From: Actinostola sp. cb2023
Taxonomy: Eukaryota > Cnidaria > Anthozoa > Actiniaria > Actinostolidae
DNA: 64,000 nt
Direction: 5' to 3'
Assembly: GCA_033675265.1 (NCBI GenBank)
Contig: JAUJYZ010001527.1
Span: forward strand, 434,001-498,000
Notes under the pieces: generated by a model
What the model saw: the letters and a program-made list of their open reading frames with translations, nothing else
The model's database searches: none
What the model was told of the DNA's origin: nothing
In this document: positions 24,452-34,570 of the stretch, piece by piece
Numbering within the stretch: position 1 is the first letter of the stretch
Layout of the letters: the number at the start of each line of letters is the position of its first letter
Program-made: the position numbers and the translations under genes

Positions 24452-25162
24452 CGCTTTCTTTCAACTCTTTGTCTGCCTTGGTAAAGTTCGTTCCCCGATC
24501 ACTTCTAATCTCTTCAGGGTACCCACGTATACTGATGAATCTCCTTAACGCGTTGATCATAGAATCAGTATCTAGAGAATGCGCAATCTCTACGTGCACT
24601 GCTCGTGTCGTTAAACAAGTGAAGAGACAGCCGTATCTTTTCACATGTGCTCTGCCTTGCTTTACTTCGAGTGGACCGAAATAGTCTACTCCCACATAAG
24701 TGAATGGTGGCTTGTCTGGAGTAAGCCTGGTTTGAGGTAGGTTCGCCATATACTGCTCCCCTGGCTTCGCTTTCCTTTTCTGGCAATCAATACATTTCCT
24801 GTTTACACGTCTTACTGCTGATCGCCCTTTAACGATCCAGAACTTCTCTCTCAGGGACGAAAGAACAGACTCTTGTCCCATATGTCCTACTGTGATGTGG
24901 TAATGTTCAATAATCAAATCTGTCACCGGATGTCTGTATGGTAATATAATAGGATGTTTTTTGAATTCATCGTCGACGGGTGCTTCAACCAGTCTGCCTC
25001 CTACTCGTAACAGTCTCTCTTTCGAATCCCACGTTGGATTCAGCTGATAAATCGATGCACCAACTCTCTGTAGAGTTCTCTTAGTAGACCTTTCGTCTGA
25101 GGATTTCTTCGTCGATAGGGCCTCTACCACCTCTGGGAAAGATACCAGCTGCACATGAGCTA
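24444..25162 (-). pseudogene. BEL/Pao pol: integrase zinc-binding and catalytic core
   Basis: The protein contains the H2C2 zinc-binding pattern ('HITVGHMGQE' ... 'CIDCQKRK') and the core motifs 'YVGVDYFGPL' (first Asp) and 'IRSDRGTNFTKADKEL' (second Asp). The upstream end is cut by the TA element at 25163: its first few residues are translated from that insertion's repeat, not from BEL. The matching upstream pol sequence resumes beyond 31502. Confidence 0.9.
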
Positions 25163-25320
25163 CAGCGGTCGACAAAAGTATCGCGAACACCCCCTACCCC
25201 CGTCTCCAATGTTGAAGACTTAGCAAATGATCATAGCGCAGCAGATTGAAACGCAACTTTGTATTGGGGGAAAGGGGGTCACTGTAGAGCTAAGTGTTCG
25301 TGGACTTTTGTCGAACGCTG
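25163..25320 (+). repeat. 158-bp terminal palindromic repeat, left copy
   Basis: It is identical, by line-by-line comparison, to 31343-31500 and in the same orientation. It is itself an imperfect palindrome: 16-base ends CAGCGGTCGACAAAAG and CTTTTGTCGAACGCTG, then CGAACAC and CCCCCTACCCCC near the left facing GTGTTCG and GGGGGAAAGGGGG near the right. Taken alone it would look like a MITE with TA duplication. On its inner side the next bases are TCTGAG. Confidence 0.9.
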
Positions 25321-25658
25321 TCTGAGTCCCTGGGAGAGTTGTGAGCATGCGCAGAGACTTCAAGAAGACACTTAGTACAATTTAGAGTTGGTTCGATGAG
25401 TGTTAGCGATGGTCTCAATGTACTCAATACCGTTGGTGAATGTAGCTGCACTTGATACATATAAGTGTTTATAATAAAATAATGAATGAGTAGCCCGATA
25501 AAAAATTATTTCAAAGGTATTGTAATTAATTATCACCTTTTATGCGTCTATTTATAAACAAAATACAAATTTGAATTGACATATAAAAATGACATGACAG
25601 GTTTTAATTGGTCATCGTGTCTGGTATTGATTTCAATTATATTTCGTAACAGACTTCG

Positions 25659-26312
25659 ATGATTGCTACAAGTATTTATCGCATTCAGAACTCAAAATCT
25701 ATCATGTCGACCGAAATTCCCGAACTAGTACTGTTTGACAGTGCTACTGATTCAAATGGTTGCAGTCCTTTAGAACAAGCTGATGACGAGGTAGCTTATC
25801 CGAAAAGCCACAGTGAAGACCACTTGCACGCAAGGCAGGTTCGAACTGTTTACCTAATAACGTACAGTCAAGCGAACGAAAATCTTGTTAGCAGCCGAGA
25901 GGAGTTTGCCCAATGTATCGTACAATCCTTTGTACATATAAGTGGAAAATCTGACCTCATTGAGCATTGGGTTTGCAGTAAAGAACCTCACAAGAAGACC
26001 AGTGGGTTTCATTATCACATGGCCATTAAACTTAAGCATGCACGGAGGTGGTTGCTGGTCCGAAAAAGGCTTGTAGACAAACATGGGATAAATGTCAACT
26101 TCTCGAACGTACATGCCAACTATTACAGTGCGTGGTTATATGTTACAAAGGAAGATCAAGCCCATGTCCAGTCAATAGGGCATCCAGACTTAAGTAACCA
26201 CAAAGCCGCAAAACAAAGCAGGAGGAAGAAGTCGAACAAACGAAACAAGAAAAACCGTCTGAGTGTTTTTGACGTGTCACAGCTTGTGGTTAAGAAAGGT
26301 ATCAAGACACGC
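25659..26312 (+). pseudogene. HUH endonuclease part of a Rep protein (5' part of split gene)
   Basis: The ORF shows the three motifs of rolling-circle replication initiators in order: motif 1 'VYLITYS' (about residues 64-70), motif 2 'HYH' (118-120) and motif 3 'YVTK' (Tyr161, Lys164). A YxxK motif 3 is typical of CRESS-DNA-type Reps. A basic stretch rich in Lys and Arg follows (about 185-205). Such enzymes nick a hairpin origin and stay joined to the 5' end through the Tyr. The start is either the first Met or Met16 (MSTEIPEL). The normal frame is cut at 26313 by a P-like element; the last residues of the open frame come from that element. Upstream bases 25321-25658 are AT-rich and may hold the promoter. 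Confidence 0.8.
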
Positions 26313-28378
26313 CACAGGCAGCCCAACCATTCCTTTTGAGGCTACTAAATAATGAAATAAAATGATATTTGCGTCTTTTTTTGATGGGTTTCCTGTGGTA
26401 GAGCGCACGCGCGCGCTCAATATATAATACGTAGTTATGTTGGGTTCCCTGTGCTGAGTAATATCCTATATTGGGCTTCCTGTGCACATCCCGCGCGTCC
26501 CGCACTACATGTGTATATTTACACAAGGTATGAAACTCGGTCACGTGACAAATACGTTTTTGACCCTAATCTTTGTCAATATGACGTGAAATTTCATTTT
26601 TTTTCCGGATAACTAAACTTTACCGTATTCTCTAAACACTTCATAAGTTTCAGTCGTGTAACTTCACCGTACGCTGAGAAATTTTAATTTTGACATTTTG
26701 CGCCTCATGGACCGATGCGCGCCGCACGCAGCTGGTGCAAATTTTCCGTGAAACATTCGGATTTTACCTTCGAGAGGATATCGGCCAGCGTTCGGCAAAT
26801 CTGAACTATGCTCTTTTTGGCAAGTTTTAGTATTTATATTTTCTCTAAACATAAACCAAAGCATCTACAATATACTTTATTTGTTTTCTCTTTTGATTTT
26901 TATAAAGTATTTGTTTTGTGTTTTGATTTTAATCAATTAAAATGCTTCAAAATTGAGGCATTGTTTTTTTAAATGCTGAATAGTCTCAATATTTAGTACT
27001 ACACAACACATTTTTGCTATCAGTGCTTGTAAACAAAATGACAAACAAACGTATTTATTTCAACAATCAGTTAAAATATGTTTACTAGCTTTTTACATAC
27101 TGTTTTGCCGTTCTTTCTATGCAATTTATTCACTAAATTGATCAGTAATACTACACGTCTACAGTCGACACAGTACAAGTTGTGAATGAATAACAAACAT
27201 GACAAACGTCGGAGTTCGTAATATGAACAATTTGTATGAACTTATTAAAGCGATAAGCTTACTTACATTCTTACGAAAACCGTATTAAGTTGATTACTCT
27301 TTGTTTCTCTCGGTCATTTGCTAAATGAGTTGTGTTATTTCAATGACAATAATGAAGAACTGTTAATTTTTAGTTCATATGCCGGATTTCACGAGTCCAT
27401 CTCCATTCATGTCTCCTTCGATGTCAGTGAATTGATCAGTTCGTTTATATTTTTCAGTGCTTTAGATGCCGGTTTATGCTGTGTTGGCGTTTCCTTATGT
27501 TTTAGAACAACTGTAAGAAAGAAAGAAAAACATACGTCAAACATTTTCTAGATAAGACAGTAAAAATGTTTTTAAAAATAGAGGTGAAGTACCATCATTC
27601 GGTTGAGAAGTGCATTTTGATCACTGACATTGACAACTACACAAGTCAAATAGCTCAGTTATAATTCATCAAAAATAATTTGCTGAGGATTATTAAGCAG
27701 CCCTTCTGCCCAAGTATAGGCAAGTCCTTTTATTAGAGAACATTTAGAGAAAATGCTACGTTATTACCTTGACAAAAATACTTTTAGTTGAGCTTTACTT
27801 TTCAACAAAACTATCGTGTGTCGAGCACAACATGCAATTCTCCACCATTCAAAATATAAAAGGACTACTTTAAAATCGTCCAATTCCTTCTAAAGTTACT
27901 TAAAGTTGACAAGAATTGTGAACTTCTAAACTTACCATGAATAAGGAATAGAATCCAAACGCTTACACCGAAAAAAATAGTCTTTGTTTCACGAACTTCT
28001 CTTCAGATTTCCCACCATTTTGAAAAACTTCAGCTACTTTACCCTGGGTACCCCCCACGGGCCTGTAGCATACGGCGGCTTCGGAAAGTAAAATCCGAAT
28101 GTTTCACGGAAAATTTGCACCAGCTGCGTGCGGCGCACATCAGGTCATGATACGCCATCAGTTTCATACCTTGTCTCAATATACACATTGCTGCGGGCGC
28201 GTCCCGCAGGACGTACACAGGAAGCCCAAGATAATACATGTTTATGCACAGGGAACCCAACCTTACATATTGCGCGCGCGCGTGTGCTCTACCACAGGAA
28301 ACCCATCAAAAAAAGACGCAAATATCATTTTTATTGAATTATTTAGTAGCCTCAAAAGGAATGGTTGGGCTGCCTGTG
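26313..28378. mobile_element. Non-autonomous element, 7-bp duplication (P-like), inside the Rep gene
   Basis: Ends are CACAGGCAGCCCAACCATTC and its reverse complement, with GACACGC on both sides (26306-26312 and 28379-28385). The outer arms (about 26313-26540 and 28150-28378) contain alternating GCGCGCGC tracts. A further inverted block (about 26700-26770 and 28080-28140, with GCGCGCCGCACGCAGCTGG) extends the arms. The AT-rich centre has no transposase ORF. The flanking Rep frames are in register once element and one duplication copy are set aside. Confidence 0.85.
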
Positions 28379-28385
28379 GACACGC

Positions 28386-29162
28386 CTAGAGTTGTTAGCT
28401 TTTGCCAGCCAACAAAAAAAGGCGGGAAAAGATGATTTAGCGCAGTTCATAGCTAACAGAGGTCCCAAAGTCGTAGCAGAGGCATTACAAGTGGGCTGGG
28501 ATATGGAGGAGGCTGAAGTGAAACTAGAAAGACAACGACTTACTCGTCTACAGGTGTTAGAAAAATCATTAGAGGGTAAATGTGCCGATCAATGCGAAGG
28601 AAAATGGCTTACAATGGCTAAATCAGTGCTTTCCAACAACGGAATAACCCATAACAGCTTTGCCAGTGCCGTAAAGGACCTGCTAGTTAAGGGGAGAGGA
28701 AAATACAGGAATGTAATGGTAAATGGCCCGGCGAATTGCGGAAAGACATTTCTGTTAAATCCACTAAATACTATTTACAGAACATTTACAAATCCTGCCA
28801 CAAGTAGCTTCGCCTGGGTTGGAGCGGAAACCGCAGAAGTTCTATTTCTGAATGACTTTCGATGGTCTCCACAGGTACTTGCCTGGCATGACATGCTTTT
28901 GCTTCTGGAAGGGCAAACTGTCCATTTACCAGCTCCCAAGTGCCACTATGCGAAGGATATCACCTTTAATTCAGATACCCCTATATTTTGCACCGGCAAG
29001 CAAGAGATCATATTCGTTCGGGGTGGAAATGTTTACGAGAGAGAAAGTGAAATGATGCGTTGCAGATGGAAAGTATTTAGGTTTAATTACCAGATACCCG
29101 AGGACGAACAAATCAATGTACCGGCGTGTCCACGTTGTTTTGCCCAGCTGATTCTGAAGTAA
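28386..29162 (+). pseudogene. SF3 helicase part of the Rep protein (3' part of split gene)
   Basis: The frame open from 28365 (first seven codons derive from the inserted element) carries a superfamily 3 helicase: Walker A 'NGPANCGKT' (about residues 120-128 of that frame), Walker B 'EVLFLND' (158-164) and motif C 'TPIFCTGK' (205-212). SF3 helicases downstream of a HUH domain occur in parvovirus NS1 and CRESS-DNA Reps and unwind the nicked origin. The N-terminal 90 residues would link the two domains. The C-terminus ends 'CPRCFAQLILK' with a CxxC. No stop or frameshift was seen inside the domain, so the inserted element is the only visible lesion. Whether the closest kin are viral or long-domesticated genes cannot be told here. 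Confidence 0.8.
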
Positions 29163-29192
29163 GCCGGATAACAACAATAGGCTAATTAGCAA

Positions 29193-29230
29193 TGGTTAAC
29201 TGGTCGATGGTAGACCACCCAAGTTAACCA
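29193..29230. other. Hairpin just downstream of the Rep gene
   Basis: TGGTTAACT pairs with AGTTAACCA, and inside it GGTC pairs with GACC around the loop GATGGTA. GGTTAA/TTAACC words recur at 29377-29385 and 29447-29465. Position beside a Rep gene makes a replication origin or transcript end possible; this is inference. Confidence 0.4.
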
Positions 29231-29955
29231 CTGTAGAACACTCTACAGAAAGAGCTTTAAGAACGCAAATTAATTGCATTTAGATAATAGAATGTTTCCC
29301 CATCAATATTCTACTTTCATACCAAATGTATACTACTACAATAGTACGTTTGCTGTCCTTCGGACAGCAAAATTTCGATGGTTAACTGCACTGACTGTTG
29401 AGATAAAGAATTTGATACTTAATGTATACTTTAAATAAGTGCAGCTTAACCAATTCACTTAACCATGGCCTTATTTGCCTTAGATTATCGTGTTATACAT
29501 CTATTTTTACTATTACATACATTAGTAACCTCCAGAGATTTGCACTGTTAATGTTTTGAGGAGTCGTATGTGAAGGGAGAAGATTTAGAGAGTGTAGTAT
29601 ATTGAACGGTTGACGGTGAATCAACATGTCAGTCAACCAAGCCAACCATACGGCTAAGTGATCTAAAAATAACATCGCTTGTAGCAGTATGTTTATCAAA
29701 GCAACGATAAAATATAACTTCATATCTACTCTAGTCTTTATAAGATATACTGATTCTTTATTTAGATCTACTATAATCACTATTGTGTGTACATAGAACA
29801 AATTTAATCATTTTTATCAACAACACCAAATTTATTAAGTAAACTCACTGACGTTCATTGCTTACAAGTTGATAGCTATATCGGTAGGCCGTCAATTATG
29901 TATTGTCCCTGTGTTACCATCAGGACTGTTCATTGTAAAATAAAGTCTTTAATAC
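29231..29955. other. Spacer between the convergent Rep and transposase genes
   Basis: AT-rich, with no supported ORF. It holds GGTTAA words and, at 29348-29369, CTGTCCTTCGGACAGC, a perfect short hairpin. Confidence 0.45.
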
Positions 29956-31041
29956 TTAAAGTCGTTTGCCTTTGCTTTTAATAACTGCGTCGATTCTCCT
30001 GTTCATAGAGTTAATGAGTGTGTTTATTGCGTCTAGAGGTATCCCCATGATCGTTCGCTTTACTCTTTCCGTAAATTGATCATAGTTTTCTCGTTCTATA
30101 CGCATCTCTATTACATCATCGTGTAAGGTATCCATGACCCTTTTGAAGAAGTTTTCAATTGGATTCAGATCAGGACTTCTTGGTGGAATATGTAGCAGTT
30201 CTGCATTGACGCGAGTCATAGCCTGTCTTGCCTTTGCACTGTTTTGTGATGGGTCCCCGTCTTGAATCCACATGCGTGTCTGTCCTTTGTTTGCTCTTCT
30301 AAATGCCTCTTCAAAATGTTTGTCAATGAAACTAGCAAAGAACTCACCATTCATCTTATCATATTTTTCACACAATACTACTCCTTCATTATGTGAAATA
30401 CCTACAATAAGCTTTACGAGATTTCCTCCGGTTCCGCTCTTTTGGCCTTTGGCAGTGCAGCCGGGACTCAATCCCTCTGCCTTCCGACGCCAAATCTTTC
30501 CTTTTGGTGCTGTTGCTTGATCTAACGGACGCGTTTTGTGTACAAAAGACACACCATCCAAGTAAAACGCTATATAATCAGTCCAAAGGTTTTCTGGAAA
30601 AGCTTGTTTCATCCGTCTTGCAAAAGCAAGTCGCTTCTTTCTATCAAGATCTGTAACGAGCCCTTTTTTGCGGGCAACTAAATAGAAAAAACCTTTCTTA
30701 TTTAACAAACGGCTGACTGTACGTACTGATACTTCCATTGGAGATATACCAGCTTCCTTCATTATTCTTTTCACAGTGAAGTTCCCTTCACGTTTTCTCA
30801 GCAGATACAGTGCACATATTATTGTCCTCTTTTGACGATCAGTAAGCTTTTGTGGACGACCTAAATGACATTTCTTTTCATTTGATGATTTTGTGGGCTT
30901 CAAAGAACTTCTTATCACTTTCAGTACAGTTGATGGTGAACGCTTGCATATTTCGGCAATTTTTCGGCATGATAGTTTTTCTTGTCTATCGAGAAGTTTC
31001 ATATAAGCTTTTTCTTCGTCATTTACTTTAGTAGCCACCAT
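29956..31041 (-). CDS. Tc1/mariner-superfamily transposase, DD34E, intact
   Basis: The 361-residue protein has the usual Tc1 length and layout. An N-terminal helix-turn-helix (about 20-45, 'SCRKIAEICKRSPSTVLKVI') is followed by a GRPQKLT linker (GRPR-like, about 62) and a second HTH region to about 115. The catalytic core has 'FYLDGVSF' (first Asp), 'WIQDGDPSQNSA' (second Asp) and 'SPDLNPIENFF' (Glu). Counting gives 34 residues between the second Asp and the Glu, the DD34E spacing of Tc1-type enzymes. No stop or frameshift is present. TA duplications and inverted CAGCG ends of the surrounding element fit its expected chemistry. The start Met at 31041 follows an AT-poor leader; 31042-31342 has no other gene. 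Confidence 0.9.
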   Translation of the reverse strand: MVATKVNDEEKAYMKLLDRQEKLSCRKIAEICKRSPSTVLKVIRSSLKPTKSSNEKKCHLGRPQKLTDRQKRTIICALYLLRKREGNFTVKRIMKEAGISPMEVSVRTVSRLLNKKGFFYLVARKKGLVTDLDRKKRLAFARRMKQAFPENLWTDYIAFYLDGVSFVHKTRPLDQATAPKGKIWRRKAEGLSPGCTAKGQKSGTGGNLVKLIVGISHNEGVVLCEKYDKMNGEFFASFIDKHFEEAFRRANKGQTRMWIQDGDPSQNSAKARQAMTRVNAELLHIPPRSPDLNPIENFFKRVMDTLHDDVIEMRIERENYDQFTERVKRTIMGIPLDAINTLINSMNRRIDAVIKSKGKRL

Positions 31042-31342
31042 ATCGGATATGTATCATGCACGCTGTCGGACAAAATCGTTTGTTTTTTACTGTGCAGCCG
31101 TTCTGCGTTTATATGCATTATACTAGCGGATGTCGACATAAATCGGTTGATTATATATTTCGCAAAAAGACGTCATTAGTTTAGAGTTATTCGCTTCTAG
31201 AAACAACGTCATTTTGATGCTTCTACGTGACAACACATTATACCTGTAGTGACGTGTAACGCTTCTCCAGTTCCTATCGGAGTCACGATAACACGTCAAA
31301 TTAGCTGTGTGATATTGACCAGATATGGTTTCTGTCCTCAGA

Positions 31343-31500
31343 CAGCGGTCGACAAAAGTATCGCGAACACCCCCTACCCCCGTCTCCAATGTTGAAGACT
31401 TAGCAAATGATCATAGCGCAGCAGATTGAAACGCAACTTTGTATTGGGGGAAAGGGGGTCACTGTAGAGCTAAGTGTTCGTGGACTTTTGTCGAACGCTG
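31343..31500 (+). repeat. 158-bp terminal palindromic repeat, right copy
   Basis: Identical to 25163-25320. The inner neighbour is CTCAGA, which is the reverse complement of the TCTGAG next to the left copy; the outer neighbour is TA. Confidence 0.9.
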
Positions 31501-31502
31501 TA

Positions 31503-32652
31503 GAATCAATCTTTCAGCATTTCGTAGTTCTTCTACTGTAAGATCCCTCGATGTCCTAACAATGACGCTTGCATTGTCCACGACATCACCTTTTCCTTTA
31601 AGTTGTACTTTAACACGAAGGTGCTCCTTGCAACGTAGCAACCATGCTACTGCCTTCTTCAACCTCCACCAAGAGGAGTAGTACAAAATTAAATCTGTCA
31701 AGACACTAGTCTGAACTGTAGAGGTGTAGATCTGATTTCAACATCGTCGTCTGACATTACAGGAATTTCAATCAATTTTGGCCAGCAGTTCTCATCCTCC
31801 CATAGAAAACGAGGGCCTTTCAACCAACGATCATCTTTTATCGCGTTGTCTAGTTTCAGTCCCTTTGAGCCGTCATCCGCTGGGTTATCTTCTCGGTTTA
31901 CGTACCTCCACTCCGACGGTATGGATCCATCATGTATGAGGGTAAGACGGTTTGGATTCAAAGGTGTGGAATCGTTTCGTTGTATTATTGATGCATTTCA
32001 GCACTGAAGTTGAGTCAGTCCAGTAGTAAACACGTTGTACCGTCCAGTCCAATTGTTCACGTATTGCTTTACTAAGCTTCACAGATATGACTGCCGCCGT
32101 CAGTTCCAACCTTGGAATCGATATTTCACGCAATGGAGCTAATCTAGCTTTCCCCATGATGAAGGCACAATGTATTCTACTTCTATCGTCTACCAGACGA
32201 AGGAATGCCACGGCCGCATATCCCACACGTGAAGCGTCTGAAAATATGTGTAACTCTACTAGTTTAATCTTGCCAAATCCCTTGGGTTTGAAACAGCGCT
32301 CAATCTTTATTTCTTCTAGCTTTGAGATATCTTCTAACCAACGAGACCACTGAACACTATCTTCTTCTGCTAATGGATCGTCCCATCCAATTCCCTTACG
32401 GCTCAACATCTGTAAGATCAGTTTGGCTTTCATGATATACGGAGCAATGAATCCTAGCGGATCAAACAATGAATAGGACACTGATAGGATTCCTCTCCGA
32501 GTCCTTGGTTTCCGTTTCACTAGATTCATCACTTTGTCTAGCACTTCCCATACGAACTTGTCGTCTTCAATATTCCACTTCAGACCAAGAGCGCTCTCTG
32601 TAGGTAATCGTTCCAAGTCTAAGCTGACTACAGATTTAGCTCTTTCGCATTA
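31503..32652 (-). pseudogene. BEL/Pao pol: RNase H region, with frame breaks
   Basis: From 32616 down, the frame holds 'ALGLKWNIEDDKFVWEV', 'FDPLGFIAPYIMKAKLILQ', then RNase H motifs 'HIFSDASRVGYAAVAF', 'IPRLELTAAV' and 'YYWTDSTSVLKCI'. A frame change near 31945 leads to 'TLIHDGSIPSEWRYV' and 'NPADDGSKG', standard for BEL/Pao. Another near 31715 leads to 'LILYYSSWWRLKKAVAWLL'. The region is then cut by the TA element at 31502. The 5' side is cut by the element starting at 32653. Confidence 0.88.
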
Positions 32653-32852
32653 GGGATGTCCGTTTTAGCGGCACTGGCACAAGCTATGCCAAGCATAATT
32701 TATTTTATAATAGATTTTCTCTTTACAGAAGTCGTACACTAAATATTTGAATAGAGAACGAATTATCAGCTCGTAATTTCAATTTGACACGGTTTTCTTT
32801 GTTTTTCCAACTTTTTTATGAAGAAAAAAATATTTGATAAATTCCGACATAT

Positions 32853-32930
32853 CGGGAATCGAACCCAAGACCTTAGGCTTACTAGACCACACTGTACACT
32901 GTATACCATTGAGCTAACTGATAAATATTT
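32853..32930 (-). ncRNA. tRNA-like sequence (pseudo-tRNA or SINE head)
   Basis: On the minus strand there is an A-box-like TAGCTCAATGGTA and, about 45 bases later, a B-box GGTTCGATTCC inside a T-arm that pairs TTGGG with CCCGA. The D-to-T spacing is plausible but I could not build a full anticodon stem. It is best read as a tRNA pseudogene or a tRNA-derived SINE fragment. Confidence 0.5.
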
Positions 32931-34231
32931 CTGGACAAAAAATGCTTTAGCTGTTTTTTTTTTTGATGAAGCTCGTTAACATTACAGTATACAGAATGGA
33001 AAAGCATTTGTTTTGCAATTCCACTTGGGAAATCAGGAACCATAACCTGATTAATGACGTCTTTCTCATAGGACCGTGTTTTGTTTGAAAATCTTTGTCA
33101 AACTTTCGCTCGGGGTAATGGCATGGAATATATTAACCTCGGGCGACCTCGGTGAATATATCCCATAACCCCTCGCTACATGTCGATAACCTACACTGAC
33201 ATAGATCTTTGTAAACTATTTTCTTGATACTTTGTCAGTCTCAACAGTTTCCATGAAATGTGATCTTTGAACCCATATTGTAAGAAAATCAGTTGAAGAA
33301 ACCTCCGGGAGCTCGAGGAAGGTAGACTCTTTAAACATGACGAGTGTCTTTGCGTTCTTGCATCATGGTGCATACCTTATCGATCCAACTAGAGTGGGTG
33401 GAATTTTTAGGGGCAAGGCTAATTAAGGTTAATTTTAAATATTATACTTTTCCACGATATGTAGTTGGACCAATAAACTTCATGACAACCTGCATTACTT
33501 TCATCCTTCTCATTTCATATTTCCTTGAAATGGAGACCACATATATACTTCTTGATCAAATGAGTTACAACTCATTTTTGATGTGATTACATGCAAACAT
33601 TTTATGGAAAAAAATCGTGCTTTACACCTGTAATTTCATTTGATGAGTAATTAAGCCAGTTTTCACTGACGCAAGATAAGAAAACATGAATACATCATTC
33701 TGACAATGGCATATTTCAACGAAGGTAATAACATTTTTTCTGAAAGCTGCTATTTATATTGATACTGGCTACACAAGTACTTATGCTTGCATCGCTAGTG
33801 AAATCCAGGTGGCGGATGTTCAAAGATTTTTCAATGGATAACAGCATCAACTAATCCACTCAATAAAGATCCAACGGATAGCGCTATCCACTTTATGAAC
33901 AATCCGGGACCAGGATGTACACTGCGTCTAGTCACTATCTTGAAAAGTACTCTCTCACTTTATGGGCCTCTGCAGCCTCCTTTACCGAAGATAATAAATC
34001 TGGAAGGGCATCCTCTATTTTTCTTTTTTTCTGCTCAACAAAATGAGAATATGAAAAAATGGGAATATAGTACGAACTCACACTGCTAGACGTATTACAT
34101 GTAAAATATTATACCAATTTTCTATTTTCCTGTATAAACCGGTATAGGTCAGTAGCCGGTCCAGATGGTTTCGTATCTTTCGACAATTTACCGTAAATAA
34201 ATTATGAATGTAATTCTGTCAAAACTCACCA

Positions 34232-34393
34232 AATCGGCTAACGCAGTGTTTACATTCTTATATACTTTGACCCATTTAAAATCTGCATTGACATACATGG
34301 AAATGAAATGGAATTGTTTGGAACAAAAAAAGCTCTTGTTCCCAAAGGTTTTGAATTGGGTTAAATAATGTAAACATTGCGTTAGCCGATTTT
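34232..34393. mobile_element. Small palindromic MITE inside the TA element
   Basis: AAATCGGCTAACGCAGTGTT at the left is mirrored by AATGTAAACATTGCGTTAGC and CGATTT at the right, giving arms of about 26 bases around a 110-base centre. Confidence 0.6.
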
Positions 34394-34570
34394 ATCTATG
34401 AAGTATTCAAAATCATTTTGGAGACTGTTCTTTTCCAAATTCTTTCCTCGGCGGCTTTGTTTTACAAACAATGACTTACTGTGAAATGCAGTCACAGCTA
34501 ACTGGTTTTAAACAATGGTCCCTTAATTTGTGCCAAACTTGAGCTTATGCCGCTAAAACGGACATCTCTA

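Larger units (their letters stand above)
25163..31500. mobile_element. 6.3-kb TA element carrying a HUH-SF3 Rep gene and a Tc1-like transposase
   Basis: The element lies in the BEL pol gene with TA at both edges (25161-25162, 31501-31502). Outer ends are CAGCGGTCGACAAAAG and CTTTTGTCGAACGCTG, inverted at 15 of 16 positions. Both ends are part of an identical 158-base sequence present twice in direct orientation. Inside, a replication-protein gene runs on plus (25659-29162, split by a P-like element) and an intact DD34E transposase gene on minus (29956-31041); the two converge. A TA duplication with a Tc1-type enzyme suggests movement as a Tc1/mariner element. The replication gene points to a replicative, possibly virus-derived, life style. 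I know of no standard name for this combination. Confidence 0.7.
32653..34568. mobile_element. 1.9-kb TA element inserted between BEL RT and RNase H
   Basis: The left end GGGATGTCCGTTTTAGCGGC and right end (reverse complement GAGATGTCCGTTTTAGCGGC) are flanked by TA at 32651-32652 and 34569-34570. The interior has no transposase; small plus ORFs (33344-33586, 33895-34089) are unsupported. It contains a tRNA-like sequence and a small palindromic MITE. TA duplication indicates Tc1/mariner-type mobilisation. Confidence 0.75.

Noticed and set aside
25163..31500. Reading the 158-bp direct repeats as LTRs of a retroelement
   Set aside because: The ends are CAG...CTG with a TA duplication, not TG...CA with 4-6 bp, and there is no reverse transcriptase inside.
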